From: Bacteroidota bacterium
Lineage (GTDB): Bacteria; Bacteroidota; Bacteroidia; Cytophagales; Spirosomataceae
NCBI GenBank assembly: GCA_020161355.1
Contig: JAIUOF010000006.1
Coordinates: 124,001 to 188,000, forward strand
Length of the DNA stretch: 64,000 bases
Reading direction: 5' to 3'
Positions 1-8,695 of this stretch are shown in pieces; position 1 is the first letter of the stretch, and each line of letters begins with the position of its first letter. Made by a program: the position numbers and the translations under genes. The notes beneath the pieces were generated by a model. The model was given only the letters and a program-made list of their open reading frames with translations, had not been told where the DNA came from and ran no database searches.

Positions 1-458
1 CTTACCATATCAGGAAGATTAAGAATGTCCAGATTTTCCTGAGTCAGAAAACCGAGTTTTTTGATATTTGACTGTACATTAACCGTAATCAAAACTCCGG
101 TTTTGAACTTCTTTTTGTCGCCGACAAAAGCCGAAACTAAATCTTTGAACGCCGAATAGAATATTTTTACCAATGGCAGGTTTTTAATACCGTTCTCTAT
201 CCAGTTTTGAATTGTTTGAGGTAAAAGTCTGGTAAAAACAAACCCGATCAATGCGGTTCCTGCTACAACGATTAAAAAACCCAAACCCGGAATAAAAAAT
301 TGCTCATCAGGTCGATCTATCGTAAAACGAATTCTGACCAGGCTATCCACAAAGTCAAAAGCACTGTATAAAATCAGAATCGTAAAACCGACCGGTGCTA
401 CAAAAAGCAAGCCCCGGACAAAATAGGAAACCAATCTGTTGAGAAACTTTCCAAACAT
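1..458 (-). CDS. DUF502 family membrane protein (partial, C-terminus beyond window)
   Basis: The reading frame opens with ATG at 458 on the minus strand and runs off the window edge, so about 152 N-terminal residues are visible. Two membrane segments are clear (about residues 12-32 and 56-78), each with the Pro/Gly pattern of the DUF502 family (LLFVAPVGFTILIL, then FIPGLGFLIVVAG), followed by the family motif around NLPLVKIFYSAFKDL. The family is inner-membrane and of unknown function. It starts 2 bases after the stop of the DUF4139 gene upstream, so the two are probably co-transcribed. The family assignment comes from motif recognition; function is unknown. Confidence 0.75.
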   Translation of the reverse strand, partial: MFGKFLNRLVSYFVRGLLFVAPVGFTILILYSAFDFVDSLVRIRFTIDRPDEQFFIPGLGFLIVVAGTALIGFVFTRLLPQTIQNWIENGIKNLPLVKIFYSAFKDLVSAFVGDKKKFKTGVLITVNVQSNIKKLGFLTQENLDILNLPDMV

Positions 459-460
459 CT

Positions 461-2053
461 CTATAAATTATTAACTTTCTTATTTTTAGGATATTTTACA
501 GTATATTTTAGCAAAATCTCTTTGGATTGTGTAGCAGGCAAATCAAATTCCCAGGTAACTTTTCCACTTTCTGGAGTAATATTTCCTCCTTGCATCTCAT
601 CCAAACTCACTTCAATATCAGAATCCTGACTCACCGGCACCTGGTCTTCAAGGATAACCTTTATGGCCTCACTTTTGGCATTTTTAACAGTTATTTTATA
701 CCCAAAAGATTCACGTATATTGGAACCAACAGCTTTTCTGGCTTTATAATTCTCAATCTCTTCTCTTTTTGCTGTAATTCTGAGATCTTTACCCAGACTA
801 ATTTTCATAGATTCCTCCGTGGTATTTTCTGAAATATAGGTTTTTCCAACAAACTTATTTTCAAAATATACATTGGCCTCGCCATTCATCAGATTTAACT
901 TTTCCCAATCTTTAACCTCAGCCACCAAAAATGCATTGGGATCCAATTTTGGACTAATCATACTTTTATATTGTGTATCAGCCGAAAGACTTTGAATTTC
1001 AACCGTTTCTGCTTGTCCCCCGGTAGGTATGGTATAGAGTGTACTTATCTCAAAATTAACCGACAGGCTACTTTGTACCACCTCAACGGTGTTGGCAATT
1101 GATTTCATTTCAGCCATATCTGCGGCCTCGGCAGCTGGTGCGGCAGCCATTGCTACCATCATCTCTGGTTGACCACCCACTCTGGCCTCTTTACGCATTA
1201 CAGGTGCCGGCACCCAAAAACTCAAATACAATGGATATAATTCAGGCTTATAACCCGAAACCGATGGATTAGAGGTAGAAAGGGTGAGTTTTACAGACTT
1301 CCAGTCGAGGCCTGTATTTTGATATACATTGGCTTTGTAGGCTATCGACACAGGACTTTTTACGTCTTTTACCCGAAGATCATAGCTTGGAGACCATCCG
1401 GCTGAGCTGGCCACATAGCTCAGCTGAATATTGGCAGTGGTAGAGCTGTTGGCCACCACACTTAGTTCAATTTCTCCTAATGGTAAAAAAGCATTATTAA
1501 TCTCAGCCAATTGTCTTTCCAAACGACTTTTACGCTCAGTCAATGGCTCTTTTTGTCTCAATAATTGAAGTTTTCTAGTGCCCAATTCTGTTAATTTCTG
1601 ACGAAACAAGTCCGTCATTTCTTTCAAATCCTCAGGTAAAAGACCATCTTTTTCACTTTTTATGTCCACATTGGCCATTATCATTTTTTCCTCATTAGCG
1701 GCCACTGCAAGCAGCATATCAATGTTTTCAATATCATATCGAGTTTTTTTGATAGAATCCTGAACAGAATACTGTTTGGTATTGAGATAGTTACGATTGT
1801 ATTTCACGCCCAATAAGGTAAAATCTCCGGTTCCTCCAACCTGAATACTATTGGGATCAATGGTATTGGCGATATTTTCAATAATAATCTTAGTAGCCCC
1901 TTGCGGTAAATTTACTCTGAGACTGTTGTCGAGCTGTGCCTGACTCAAAAAAACAGTGACGTGCTCAATTTTGGCATTAACTCTTTTTTCTGATTGTGCC
2001 CAGATATTTGATATTGAAATACTTACAAAAAATGCAATTTTCAGGATTTTCAT
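461..2053 (-). CDS. MuiA-like DUF4139 domain-containing exported protein
   Basis: A 530-residue protein with an N-terminal signal peptide (cleavage after about WAQ, residue 20). The order is a DUF4140-type N-terminal region (about 28-125), a coiled-coil segment (about 125-185, Arg/Lys/Glu/Leu-rich), and a DUF4139 beta-rich region to the end, including the SYVASSAGWSPSYDLRV stretch typical of the family. The family is annotated as mucoidy inhibitor A-like; its biochemical role is not established. It is expected to be periplasmic or outer-surface. An Ala/Met-rich linker lies at about 296-315. It precedes the DUF502 gene by 2 bases and diverges from the dehydrogenase gene at 2183. Confidence 0.8.
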   Translation of the reverse strand: MKILKIAFFVSISISNIWAQSEKRVNAKIEHVTVFLSQAQLDNSLRVNLPQGATKIIIENIANTIDPNSIQVGGTGDFTLLGVKYNRNYLNTKQYSVQDSIKKTRYDIENIDMLLAVAANEEKMIMANVDIKSEKDGLLPEDLKEMTDLFRQKLTELGTRKLQLLRQKEPLTERKSRLERQLAEINNAFLPLGEIELSVVANSSTTANIQLSYVASSAGWSPSYDLRVKDVKSPVSIAYKANVYQNTGLDWKSVKLTLSTSNPSVSGYKPELYPLYLSFWVPAPVMRKEARVGGQPEMMVAMAAAPAAEAADMAEMKSIANTVEVVQSSLSVNFEISTLYTIPTGGQAETVEIQSLSADTQYKSMISPKLDPNAFLVAEVKDWEKLNLMNGEANVYFENKFVGKTYISENTTEESMKISLGKDLRITAKREEIENYKARKAVGSNIRESFGYKITVKNAKSEAIKVILEDQVPVSQDSDIEVSLDEMQGGNITPESGKVTWEFDLPATQSKEILLKYTVKYPKNKKVNNL

Positions 2054-2182
2054 TCTGCTTGGTTTTTAATGGTAATATAACGTAACATTTGTAAAAAATA
2101 ATGAAAAAAGGGTGTTTTTTCTTGAAAAATAAGTCAATTATAAACCTAAAGTTTAATAATTTCGCATAGAAAATAAACATAT

Positions 2183-3253
2183 ATGTATCCAGTAGAAAAG
2201 ACACGAAAATTTACCGAAAATATATTCAAAGCCCTGGGCTGTACTCAAAAAGACGCTAAACTTGCCGCCGACGTTTTAATCAATGCTGACCTCAATGGGG
2301 TTGATTCACATGGGGTTGCCCGACTGCCCGGATATGTACGGTTGAGCGACCACGGAAGGCTCAATCCCAGACCTGAAATCAAGATAATTCATGAGACGCC
2401 CTCTACTGCTACCATTGACGGAGACAGGGGTTTAGGCCTGGTGGTGGCACCATTTGCCATGAAACTGGCCATGAAAAAAGCAAAAAAAGCCGGTAGCGGA
2501 TGGGTAGCAGTGCAAAATTCCAACCATTTTGGCATTGGAGGATATCATGCAGCAATAGCTCTGGAAAGTGAAATGATAGGAATTGCGATGACGCATTCTG
2601 CACCGTTGGTGGTCCCAACTTATTCCAAAGAAAAACTTCTGGGCACCAACCCAATCGCTGTTGCCATACCTGCCGACAAACAGCCGGCATTTTTGGCTGA
2701 TTTTGCCACTACGGCGGTCGCTTATGGAAAAATGGAGATTCTGCAAAGAAAAGGACTTGATGCACCTCTGGGTTGGGTGCAGGATGCACATGGCAAGCCC
2801 ACAACTAATGCCAATGCCGTAAAAGAAGGTGGTGGTTTGCTTCCATTGGGCGGTGACCGAGAAAATGGCGGACATAAAGGCTACAGTCTGGGAGCCATTG
2901 TCGATATTTTTTCAGGTGTGCTTTCGGGTGCAAACTATGGCCCATGGGTGCCGCCATTTGCCACGGCAGGGTTTCATGGCGTAGCTGCCGAGCAAGTTGG
3001 CAAAGGTACGGGTCATTTCCTGGGTGCTATGCGGATTGATGCTTTCAGGCCAAAAGAGGATTTTAAGCAAAATATGGACCGCTGGATTGAAAGATTCCGG
3101 AATGCCGATCATATTGAAGGCGAGCATGTGCAAATTCCCGGTGATCAGGAACGATACTGGAGAGCGGAAAGACTAAAAACCGGGCTTCCACTCAATGAAA
3201 AAGTGGTGGAAAGCCTCAGGGAGTTGTCAGAAAGATTTAGGGTAAAGTGGTGA
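2183..3253 (+). CDS. Ldh2/malate dehydrogenase-type NAD(P)-dependent oxidoreductase
   Basis: A 356-residue cytoplasmic enzyme of the Ldh family (PF02615; malate, L-lactate, L-sulfolactate, ureidoglycolate and related 2-hydroxyacid dehydrogenases), unrelated to Rossmann-fold MDH. Family landmarks are DSHGVARLPGYV near residue 40, NSNHFGIGGYHAA near 113 (His implicated in catalysis), and GGHKGYSLGAIVDIFSGVLSG near 232 (nucleotide-binding region). Length is normal. It stands alone, diverging from the DUF4139 gene, with a 325-base gap after it. The window also holds a true mdh at 31762, so the substrate here is probably another 2-hydroxyacid; which one cannot be read from sequence. Confidence 0.85.
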   Translation: MYPVEKTRKFTENIFKALGCTQKDAKLAADVLINADLNGVDSHGVARLPGYVRLSDHGRLNPRPEIKIIHETPSTATIDGDRGLGLVVAPFAMKLAMKKAKKAGSGWVAVQNSNHFGIGGYHAAIALESEMIGIAMTHSAPLVVPTYSKEKLLGTNPIAVAIPADKQPAFLADFATTAVAYGKMEILQRKGLDAPLGWVQDAHGKPTTNANAVKEGGGLLPLGGDRENGGHKGYSLGAIVDIFSGVLSGANYGPWVPPFATAGFHGVAAEQVGKGTGHFLGAMRIDAFRPKEDFKQNMDRWIERFRNADHIEGEHVQIPGDQERYWRAERLKTGLPLNEKVVESLRELSERFRVKW

Positions 3254-3578
3254 TATTTTTCTGTCAAACGGCTAATATGTTCTAAGCAAAAAATTACAAT
3301 AAACATAATTTTAGATTATTTTTTGTGAAATTAGAAAAACAGCCTACTCAAGTCTTTGTGTCGGCTGCCGCCTGGGCCTTCATTTTTTTTCTTTTGTAGG
3401 TATTTTTTAAAAAAAAGTAAGAATAGCAGTTCTGTTAAAGTTAAGAATTCAGAGATAATTATTTTTGATGTAAATGCTTAAATTTAAATCATTTTCTTTT
3501 TTCTAAAATTTCAATTTCAAAAATATAATTCTATTTTTATCCTCCAATATTGAAGATAAATAATTAAACACAAAAAAT
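3254..3578. other. Intergenic region with GC-rich patch
   Basis: Non-coding and mostly very AT-rich, except for a sharply GC-richer patch at 3336-3379 (AAAACAGCCTACTCAAGTC followed by TTTGTGTCGGC and GGCTGCCGCCTGGGCC). The patch resembles, in inverted orientation, a patch at 38038-38074 and may be a decayed dispersed repeat. No convincing promoter or terminator was found. Confidence 0.4.
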
Positions 3579-4313
3579 ATGAAAAAATATTTCTACTCAG
3601 ATGGAATTGAAAAATTTGGTCCATTTACAATTGAAGAATTAAGAACAAAATCACTATCTAAGGATATTTTGGTTTGGCATCAAGGTTTAACTGATTGGAC
3701 TCCGTTGTCAGAAATAGATGAACTTAAAAATTTAATTGATATTATTCCACCACCCTTATTGGGTCAAATACCACCACCAATTTCAAATTACAAAGGCAAA
3801 AACAAGAATGGTCATTTTTCAAATACTGGGATATATTTTATCTTCGGAATCATAATTTTATTTGGGATTTATCTAACATACAATAACTTAAAAACTAAAA
3901 CAATTGAAGAAGCAAAATCTGCAACTATTCAGGAAATCGAAAATAATGAGTTTGTTAAAAAAGAAAACGAAAGAAAAAGAAAACAAAAAAATGAAGAAAT
4001 TATAGGCGAATTAAATAAAGTAAAAGAAGAGGTAATTACTCATCAATTCAGAGTTTTAGGAGGAGTAACAGGCATAACCATAAAAATAGAAAATCCTACT
4101 AAATTTAAGTTTAATTTTATCAAAGTAATGGTAACTCATTTTAAAGGAAATGGCGAAATATACAAATCAGATGAAGTTATTTTTTACAATGTTAATCCAT
4201 ATTCCTCACAAATTGAACCTGCACCCGATAGTGATAGAGGAACAAAACTCAATACTTCAATTGTAGCATATGAATCTCCAGACCTTCCGAAAGAATTTCA
4301 GAGGAATTTGTAA
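3579..4313 (+). CDS. GYF_2 (DUF4339) domain membrane protein
   Basis: A 244-residue protein. Residues 1-55 form a GYF_2/DUF4339 domain (FYSDGIEKFGPFTIEEL, then WHQGLTDWTPLSEI), a fold known for binding proline-rich partners. A Pro-rich linker follows (PPPLLGQIPPPIS, 57-70), then one membrane segment (about 83-104), a charged coiled coil (108-150) rich in Lys/Glu, and a C-terminal beta domain (150-235) containing ENPTKFKFNFIKVMVTHFKGN. The topology suggests a cytoplasmic GYF head and an external C-terminal domain. The gene is more AT-rich than its neighbours and is followed convergently, 4 bases later, by the CotH gene. It may be an accessory gene; its function is unknown. Confidence 0.7.
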   Translation: MKKYFYSDGIEKFGPFTIEELRTKSLSKDILVWHQGLTDWTPLSEIDELKNLIDIIPPPLLGQIPPPISNYKGKNKNGHFSNTGIYFIFGIIILFGIYLTYNNLKTKTIEEAKSATIQEIENNEFVKKENERKRKQKNEEIIGELNKVKEEVITHQFRVLGGVTGITIKIENPTKFKFNFIKVMVTHFKGNGEIYKSDEVIFYNVNPYSSQIEPAPDSDRGTKLNTSIVAYESPDLPKEFQRNL

Positions 4314-4317
4314 TAAA

Positions 4318-5739
4318 TCATTTCACAAACTCCTCCACCAGTTTATTTCTGGTAACCACGTGTTGCTTAAGTATGGGCAGAGCCGCTGTAAAGTTACTCA
4401 GGCTACTAAGATTACTATAAGGCGACACCTCTTTTTCACTACCATTTACATAAGGGGTTATCAGATTTGTAGCATTTTCAAATAGCTGATTCATTTTTGA
4501 AGTAGTAAACACATTGGTGTTAAAATCCTTGACATAGGCTTTATATTTGGCATAATAAACCGGATCGTCAGCCACATATTTGATCAAAGGCCAGGAATTA
4601 TTTACACCAGAAAGATTGAGATTAACCCGGGCGTTGCTGGTAAGTGCTTCGTTATTGTCCCAGGGAATCCAAAGCAATTTTTGGGTCGAATGATTGTATA
4701 AATAATGATTATGAGCCATCGCACCGTAGGTGTCCCAGTTGACTAAGGTAGTGTTTACAGCCAGCCACTTCACGAAATGTTCCATGTTCATGTATTTTTC
4801 CAGATTTGTCCTCCAGGCGGTTGGGTCTGAAGTCCGGTTGGTTGCGTTGAGTGCAGTTACGGTATTTTGCACATCAGACCAGTCAGCGGCATCTTCGTTA
4901 TTCTTTTTCTCAAAATTATCCTTATTAAATGAGCTAAAGGTGGACTCCGGCTTATAAATATTCCCATCATCTTCCCCTAGTTGATTTTTCAACATGGTAT
5001 CGTCAATGAGTTCCACTGTTGTATAAATTCCACAATATTTCTGTCCCTCTCCGAAATCAATATAAACTTTGTAAAATGCGGTTTGAGCAGCCGGAATTCC
5101 CGCCATTCTGAATATATCAGCAGTCACTTTTTCTCTGATCAAGGAATTATCTTTAACAGCCGCCGAAAAAGACAAATCTTTAAAGCCATACAACCTCTGA
5201 TTTTTGATTTCAGGATACTGATCTTCAAATTCATCAAATTTCAGACGAAAAGGCAATTTATAAATCCCTGATTTCCAGGTTGAGCTAAGGGTCGAGTTGC
5301 CTTTAAGTCTAAAGCCTACATTATTCCATGTTTTGCCATTAAATTTTATAGTTGATTCAAAATACTCTGGTTCATCCCCAAAATCAGGAACACCACCTGC
5401 ATTTCCACCCGGTCCTCCGCCACCTGGATTTCCCCCAGGCCCTCCGGCTGGGTTTCCTCCTCCTCCGGCATTTCCACCAACCCCAAAAGTGCCTTTGCCT
5501 TTGGCCACCATATCGGTTTTTATTTTTTCCCAGATTGCCTTACCCAAAGTAATCTCAATTGTATTCACTTTTTCCTGAGGGAAAACCATGGCGTAATCGG
5601 GTTCACCATTATTACTATGTGAAGCCTCAGTCCAGTCAGGATTGGCGGTAGTTGCATCAGTTGATACTTCATCGGTATTTTGTTTCTGGCATCCAAGCCC
5701 AATGATTAATAGCAGAACGATTCCAAAGTACTTTTTCAT
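4318..5739 (-). CDS. CotH kinase family lipoprotein
   Basis: A 473-residue predicted lipoprotein (signal peptide ending in lipobox LGCQ, Cys17). The CotH-type domain (PF08757) spans about 125-400. Its landmarks are FRLKGNSTLSSTWKSG, SLIREKVTADIFRMAGIPA, YCGIYTTVELIDD and, late in the domain, NWDTYGAMAHNHYLY and LLWIPWDNNEAL with the acidic residues expected to bind metal. CotH proteins in Bacillus phosphorylate other proteins; in Bacteroidota they are often secreted and of unknown target. An unusual Gly/Pro/Asn tract (about 83-117) sits just before the domain. The gene has its own start with no neighbour close upstream. Confidence 0.85.
   Translation of the reverse strand: MKKYFGIVLLLIIGLGCQKQNTDEVSTDATTANPDWTEASHSNNGEPDYAMVFPQEKVNTIEITLGKAIWEKIKTDMVAKGKGTFGVGGNAGGGGNPAGGPGGNPGGGGPGGNAGGVPDFGDEPEYFESTIKFNGKTWNNVGFRLKGNSTLSSTWKSGIYKLPFRLKFDEFEDQYPEIKNQRLYGFKDLSFSAAVKDNSLIREKVTADIFRMAGIPAAQTAFYKVYIDFGEGQKYCGIYTTVELIDDTMLKNQLGEDDGNIYKPESTFSSFNKDNFEKKNNEDAADWSDVQNTVTALNATNRTSDPTAWRTNLEKYMNMEHFVKWLAVNTTLVNWDTYGAMAHNHYLYNHSTQKLLWIPWDNNEALTSNARVNLNLSGVNNSWPLIKYVADDPVYYAKYKAYVKDFNTNVFTTSKMNQLFENATNLITPYVNGSEKEVSPYSNLSSLSNFTAALPILKQHVVTRNKLVEEFVK
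5386..5493 (-). repeat. Gly/Asn/Pro low-complexity tract in the CotH lipoprotein
   Basis: About 35 codons made of GGNP/GGPGGN-type units, encoded by repeated GGAAATCCNGGNGG-like DNA. Reading across the opposite strand gives Pro-rich shadow frames. It is probably a flexible surface linker that could expand or contract by slippage. Confidence 0.6.
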
Positions 5740-5940
5740 ATTGGCAAATAGACTTTAATGATTAGACGTAAATTTCTTGATGAGCGTTGTCTGTTTAAAA
5801 AATATTTTTAAACATTAGCTATGGTGCCATATCATAGTCAATCGAAGATTTGAAATAAAAAATCTACATTTAAGAAACCTGGCTAAATAAAATTACCCGG
5901 TTTCTTATAAAATTCATCTTGCAATTCCCATTTTTGTATC

Positions 5941-6813
5941 ATGAACAATGTAAACATAGGTCTGGTACAGATGTCATGCTCGGCAGATGTACAACAAAAC
6001 ATAGAAAAAGCAAGTGCTAAAATCAGAGAAGCTGCCGCAAAAGGAGCTCAGATAGTATGTCTGCAGGAGCTTTTCACCTCATTGTATTTTTGTGATGTAG
6101 AAGATCATGAAAATTTCAAACTCGGTGAGTCTATTCCCGGACCAACTACTCACGTAATGCAGCAACTGGCTGAAGAATTGGGAGTGGTCATTATCGCCTC
6201 ATTGTTTGAAAAAAGAGCTCAGGGTTTATATCACAATACCACTGCCGTGATTGATGCTGATGGTGCTTACCTGGGCAAATACCGCAAAATGCACATTCCT
6301 GATGATCCTGGTTATTATGAGAAATTCTATTTCACTCCGGGTGATTTGGGTTATAAAATATTCGAAACCCGTTTCGCTAAAATCGGGGTGTTGATCTGCT
6401 GGGATCAGTGGTACCCCGAAGCCGCCCGCATCACTTCACTGATGGGTGCCGAAATCCTCTTCTACCCTACTGCCATTGGCTGGGATATGGATGAAAAAGA
6501 CCCCATAATCAATCAGGAACAATATGAAGCCTGGCAAACCATCCAACGCTCACATGCAGTGGCCAATGGATTGTATGTGGTTTCAGTAAACAGGGTGGGA
6601 ATCGAAGCCAACCAAAAATTCTGGGGCGGCTCATTTGTGGCCAATCCTCATGGAAGATTGCTTTATCTTGCCTCACATGACAAAGAAGAAACACACGTGG
6701 AAACCATCGATTTGGACAAAACCGAATATTATCGCACCACCTGGCCTTATCTGCGTGATCGCAGGATAGACAGCTACCAGCCGATTACAAGAAGGTTTAT
6801 TGATGAGGATTGA
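5941..6813 (+). CDS. aguB: N-carbamoylputrescine amidase
   Basis: A 290-residue nitrilase-superfamily hydrolase. The catalytic triad is visible as Glu43 (CLQELF), Lys116 (YRKMHIP) and Cys153 (LICWDQWYPE). The sequences HIPDDPGYYEKFYFTPGD and WDQWYPEAAR are characteristic of AguB, which converts N-carbamoylputrescine to putrescine in polyamine synthesis from agmatine. Length is exactly that of the family. The partner agmatine deiminase is not in the window. A T-rich ATTTTTG box ends only 4 bases before the ATG, so the mRNA leader is probably very short. The stop lies 2 bases from the stop of the convergent oxidoreductase gene. Confidence 0.9.
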   Translation: MNNVNIGLVQMSCSADVQQNIEKASAKIREAAAKGAQIVCLQELFTSLYFCDVEDHENFKLGESIPGPTTHVMQQLAEELGVVIIASLFEKRAQGLYHNTTAVIDADGAYLGKYRKMHIPDDPGYYEKFYFTPGDLGYKIFETRFAKIGVLICWDQWYPEAARITSLMGAEILFYPTAIGWDMDEKDPIINQEQYEAWQTIQRSHAVANGLYVVSVNRVGIEANQKFWGGSFVANPHGRLLYLASHDKEETHVETIDLDKTEYYRTTWPYLRDRRIDSYQPITRRFIDED

Positions 6814-6815
6814 AA

Positions 6816-7775
6816 TTAAAACTCAATCACTACATTTCCTCGTTTTTCACCCGAAAGCATGTATTTAAATGCCTCTTTGATTTCGGTAATTGGATAAGTG
6901 CAGTCAATTAATGGCACAAAGTCACCTTTTTCTAAAAGACTGATAATATGTGGGATACTATGTTTTGGACTACCCGGAAACGGGAAAATAACTTTTTTGC
7001 CGGATTGAAATAATCCCAAAATAGCAAGTGGAATATTTTCACCTCCCGGACCCAATTCAGAGGAAATATATACCCCTTTTTCTTTCAATAATTTCTTACA
7101 CTTTCCGAATGAGCTTTTTCCTACGGCATCAAATACAAAGTCATATTGCTCACTCAGCTCAGTAAAATCTTCTTTTTTATAGTCGATTTTCTTTACTGCT
7201 TTTAAATGCGAAATTTTCTCATAACTATCTGTCGGATAAGTAAATGACACTTCTGCACCCATGGCATTAAGCATCTGAACGGCGGCATTGCCAATAGCAC
7301 CTGTGGCTCCATTTACGAAAACTTTGGTTCCCGCTTCAATTTTAACTTTATTGATAAAATTAAAAGCATAATGGGCTCCTTCCATGGCGGCTGCGGCCTG
7401 GGCATGTGAAATGTTTTTGGGCTTCAAAAAAACAGGCTTGCTGATGTCGATGCAAACGTATTCGGCATGCGTACCTAACCCGTGATCTAAAAATCCGAAG
7501 ACCACCTGCCCAATATTAAACTTCTCCACACTTTTGCCTTTACCCACTACTTCACCGCTAAAATCCGTTCCAGTAGCATGATACCTGGGTTTTGGATATC
7601 CAACGAAAAACCGAAAAATATAGGGTTTCCCAAGTAAGCACCCTTCGTCGGTACGATTTACGGTACTGGCCTTCATTTTTACCAATATTTCGTTTTCGCC
7701 CGGGACAGGAATCTCCCTTTCTCTGATTTCCAACGCTTCGGCATTGCAGTAGTTTTCCCGATAAACTGTCTTCAT
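6816..7775 (-). CDS. MDR-family NAD(P)-dependent alcohol dehydrogenase/quinone oxidoreductase-like
   Basis: A 319-residue medium-chain dehydrogenase/reductase. The GroES-like N-terminal domain (about 1-120) contains KASTVNRTDEG and TDFSGEVVGKG; the Rossmann domain carries VFVNGATGAIGNAAVQ (about 133-148). The Cys ligands of the catalytic zinc seen in true alcohol dehydrogenases are not evident, so it is more likely a zinc-free quinone-oxidoreductase-type enzyme. The substrate is unknown. It is monocistronic, facing aguB. Confidence 0.8.
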   Translation of the reverse strand: MKTVYRENYCNAEALEIREREIPVPGENEILVKMKASTVNRTDEGCLLGKPYIFRFFVGYPKPRYHATGTDFSGEVVGKGKSVEKFNIGQVVFGFLDHGLGTHAEYVCIDISKPVFLKPKNISHAQAAAAMEGAHYAFNFINKVKIEAGTKVFVNGATGAIGNAAVQMLNAMGAEVSFTYPTDSYEKISHLKAVKKIDYKKEDFTELSEQYDFVFDAVGKSSFGKCKKLLKEKGVYISSELGPGGENIPLAILGLFQSGKKVIFPFPGSPKHSIPHIISLLEKGDFVPLIDCTYPITEIKEAFKYMLSGEKRGNVVIEF

Positions 7776-7863
7776 ACAACATTTTTTTTGATAAAATTAT
7801 TCATCAATATCTTTCTGCCGCACATTTTTACACCAAAGGAAAAATCAAAACTTCAGACACAAA

Positions 7864-7886
7864 AAAACCCGGATAAACCGGGTTTT
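7864..7886 (-). terminator. Intrinsic terminator after the 7910 gene
   Basis: The inverted repeat AAAACCCGG / CCGGGTTTT has a 5-base loop. On the minus strand it is followed by a run of T, directly downstream of the small Dabb-like gene. Confidence 0.8.
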
Positions 7887-7909
7887 AATTTTTTCTAATA
7901 ATATAAAAC

Positions 7910-8308
7910 TTATTTTAAATCAGCCTTAATTTCAAGTTGATTCTCCCAATTGGCCTCATTGTTTTTTACAAGTTCCAAAAATTCCGGGCTCTTATGAAAA
8001 GTATCCAAATCATGCTCAGATCTGAAGGTAAATCTGTGAATGATATCAAAATTTGAATCTTTGTCATTTTTTACATTTCCGGTATTATAATCAGCCACTA
8101 CTGCCAATTGCTTCGAAATCTTTTGAAATGCCTTGGCCTGATCTGCTTTTACATTTTCAGTGACCCCAGTTTTAAACTTATAACACAAAATCACCTGCAC
8201 ATTAGGCTTAATGGGTGAATAAGCAGTACTGTAAATCAGCATAAAAGTTACTGCCACACCAAAAACAATCAGAGGCAGAAAGTATCGTAATATTTTTTTA
8301 TTCTCCAT
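7910..8308 (-). CDS. Membrane-anchored Dabb-like (stress-responsive A/B barrel) protein
   Basis: A 132-residue protein. The in-frame TTG at 8314 would add two residues; ATG at 8308 is preferred. One membrane anchor (about 9-30) is followed by a region resembling the ferredoxin-like Dabb fold: VILCYKFKTGV at the start, DIIHRFTFRSEHDLDTFHKSPEFLELV near the end. Dabb proteins form alpha+beta barrels, some being enzymes acting on polyketides or in stress responses; a membrane-tethered version has no assigned role. The gene stands alone, ends at a strong terminator, and has about 390 bases of non-coding DNA upstream. Confidence 0.6.
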   Translation of the reverse strand: MENKKILRYFLPLIVFGVAVTFMLIYSTAYSPIKPNVQVILCYKFKTGVTENVKADQAKAFQKISKQLAVVADYNTGNVKNDKDSNFDIIHRFTFRSEHDLDTFHKSPEFLELVKNNEANWENQLEIKADLK

Positions 8309-8695
8309 TTCCAAATTTTATTTTGCTTTTCCGCACAAAATTACGAAAAAGAATTCATTTTATTGCATTATTTTTATATTAAATATTGCCTATTTTATAC
8401 TTTCATGAAAAATCAAAATATTATTTTGAAAAATACAATAATGAAAAATCAAAGAAAAAAAATTTGAAATGCTATTTTTTAAAAAATTATGTTGGATTTC
8501 TTTAACTTAGGAATCGATAAATTTTCATTTTTTTGTAAAATCAACACGATTTTTAAACACTATTTCTTAAAAATCAAAAAAATCACCAGAGGAAACAATC
8601 CCAATAAAATTTTGGCTTTTTCTAAATACACCAAATATTTTTATAAAATATTTTTTTCGAAAATAAAAAACCCGACTCGAGGCCGGGCTTCTTAT
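8309..8695. other. AT-rich intergenic region
   Basis: Extremely AT-rich with poly-A and poly-T tracts. The 13-mer ATGAAAAATCAAA occurs at 8405 and 8441. The only element I can support is the terminator hairpin of the NfeD gene at 8671-8687. A plus-strand frame crossing into the NfeD gene looks like chance. Confidence 0.5.
8671..8687 (-). terminator. Intrinsic terminator of the SPFH-NfeD operon
   Basis: On the minus strand CCCGGC and GTCGGG pair (one G-T wobble) around a short loop and are followed by TTTTTTATTTT, 9 bases past the NfeD stop. Confidence 0.8.

Noticed and set aside
8405..8453. Repeated 13-mer ATGAAAAATCAAA (also at 31658)
   Set aside because: AT-rich short word likely to recur by chance in this composition; no structure around it.
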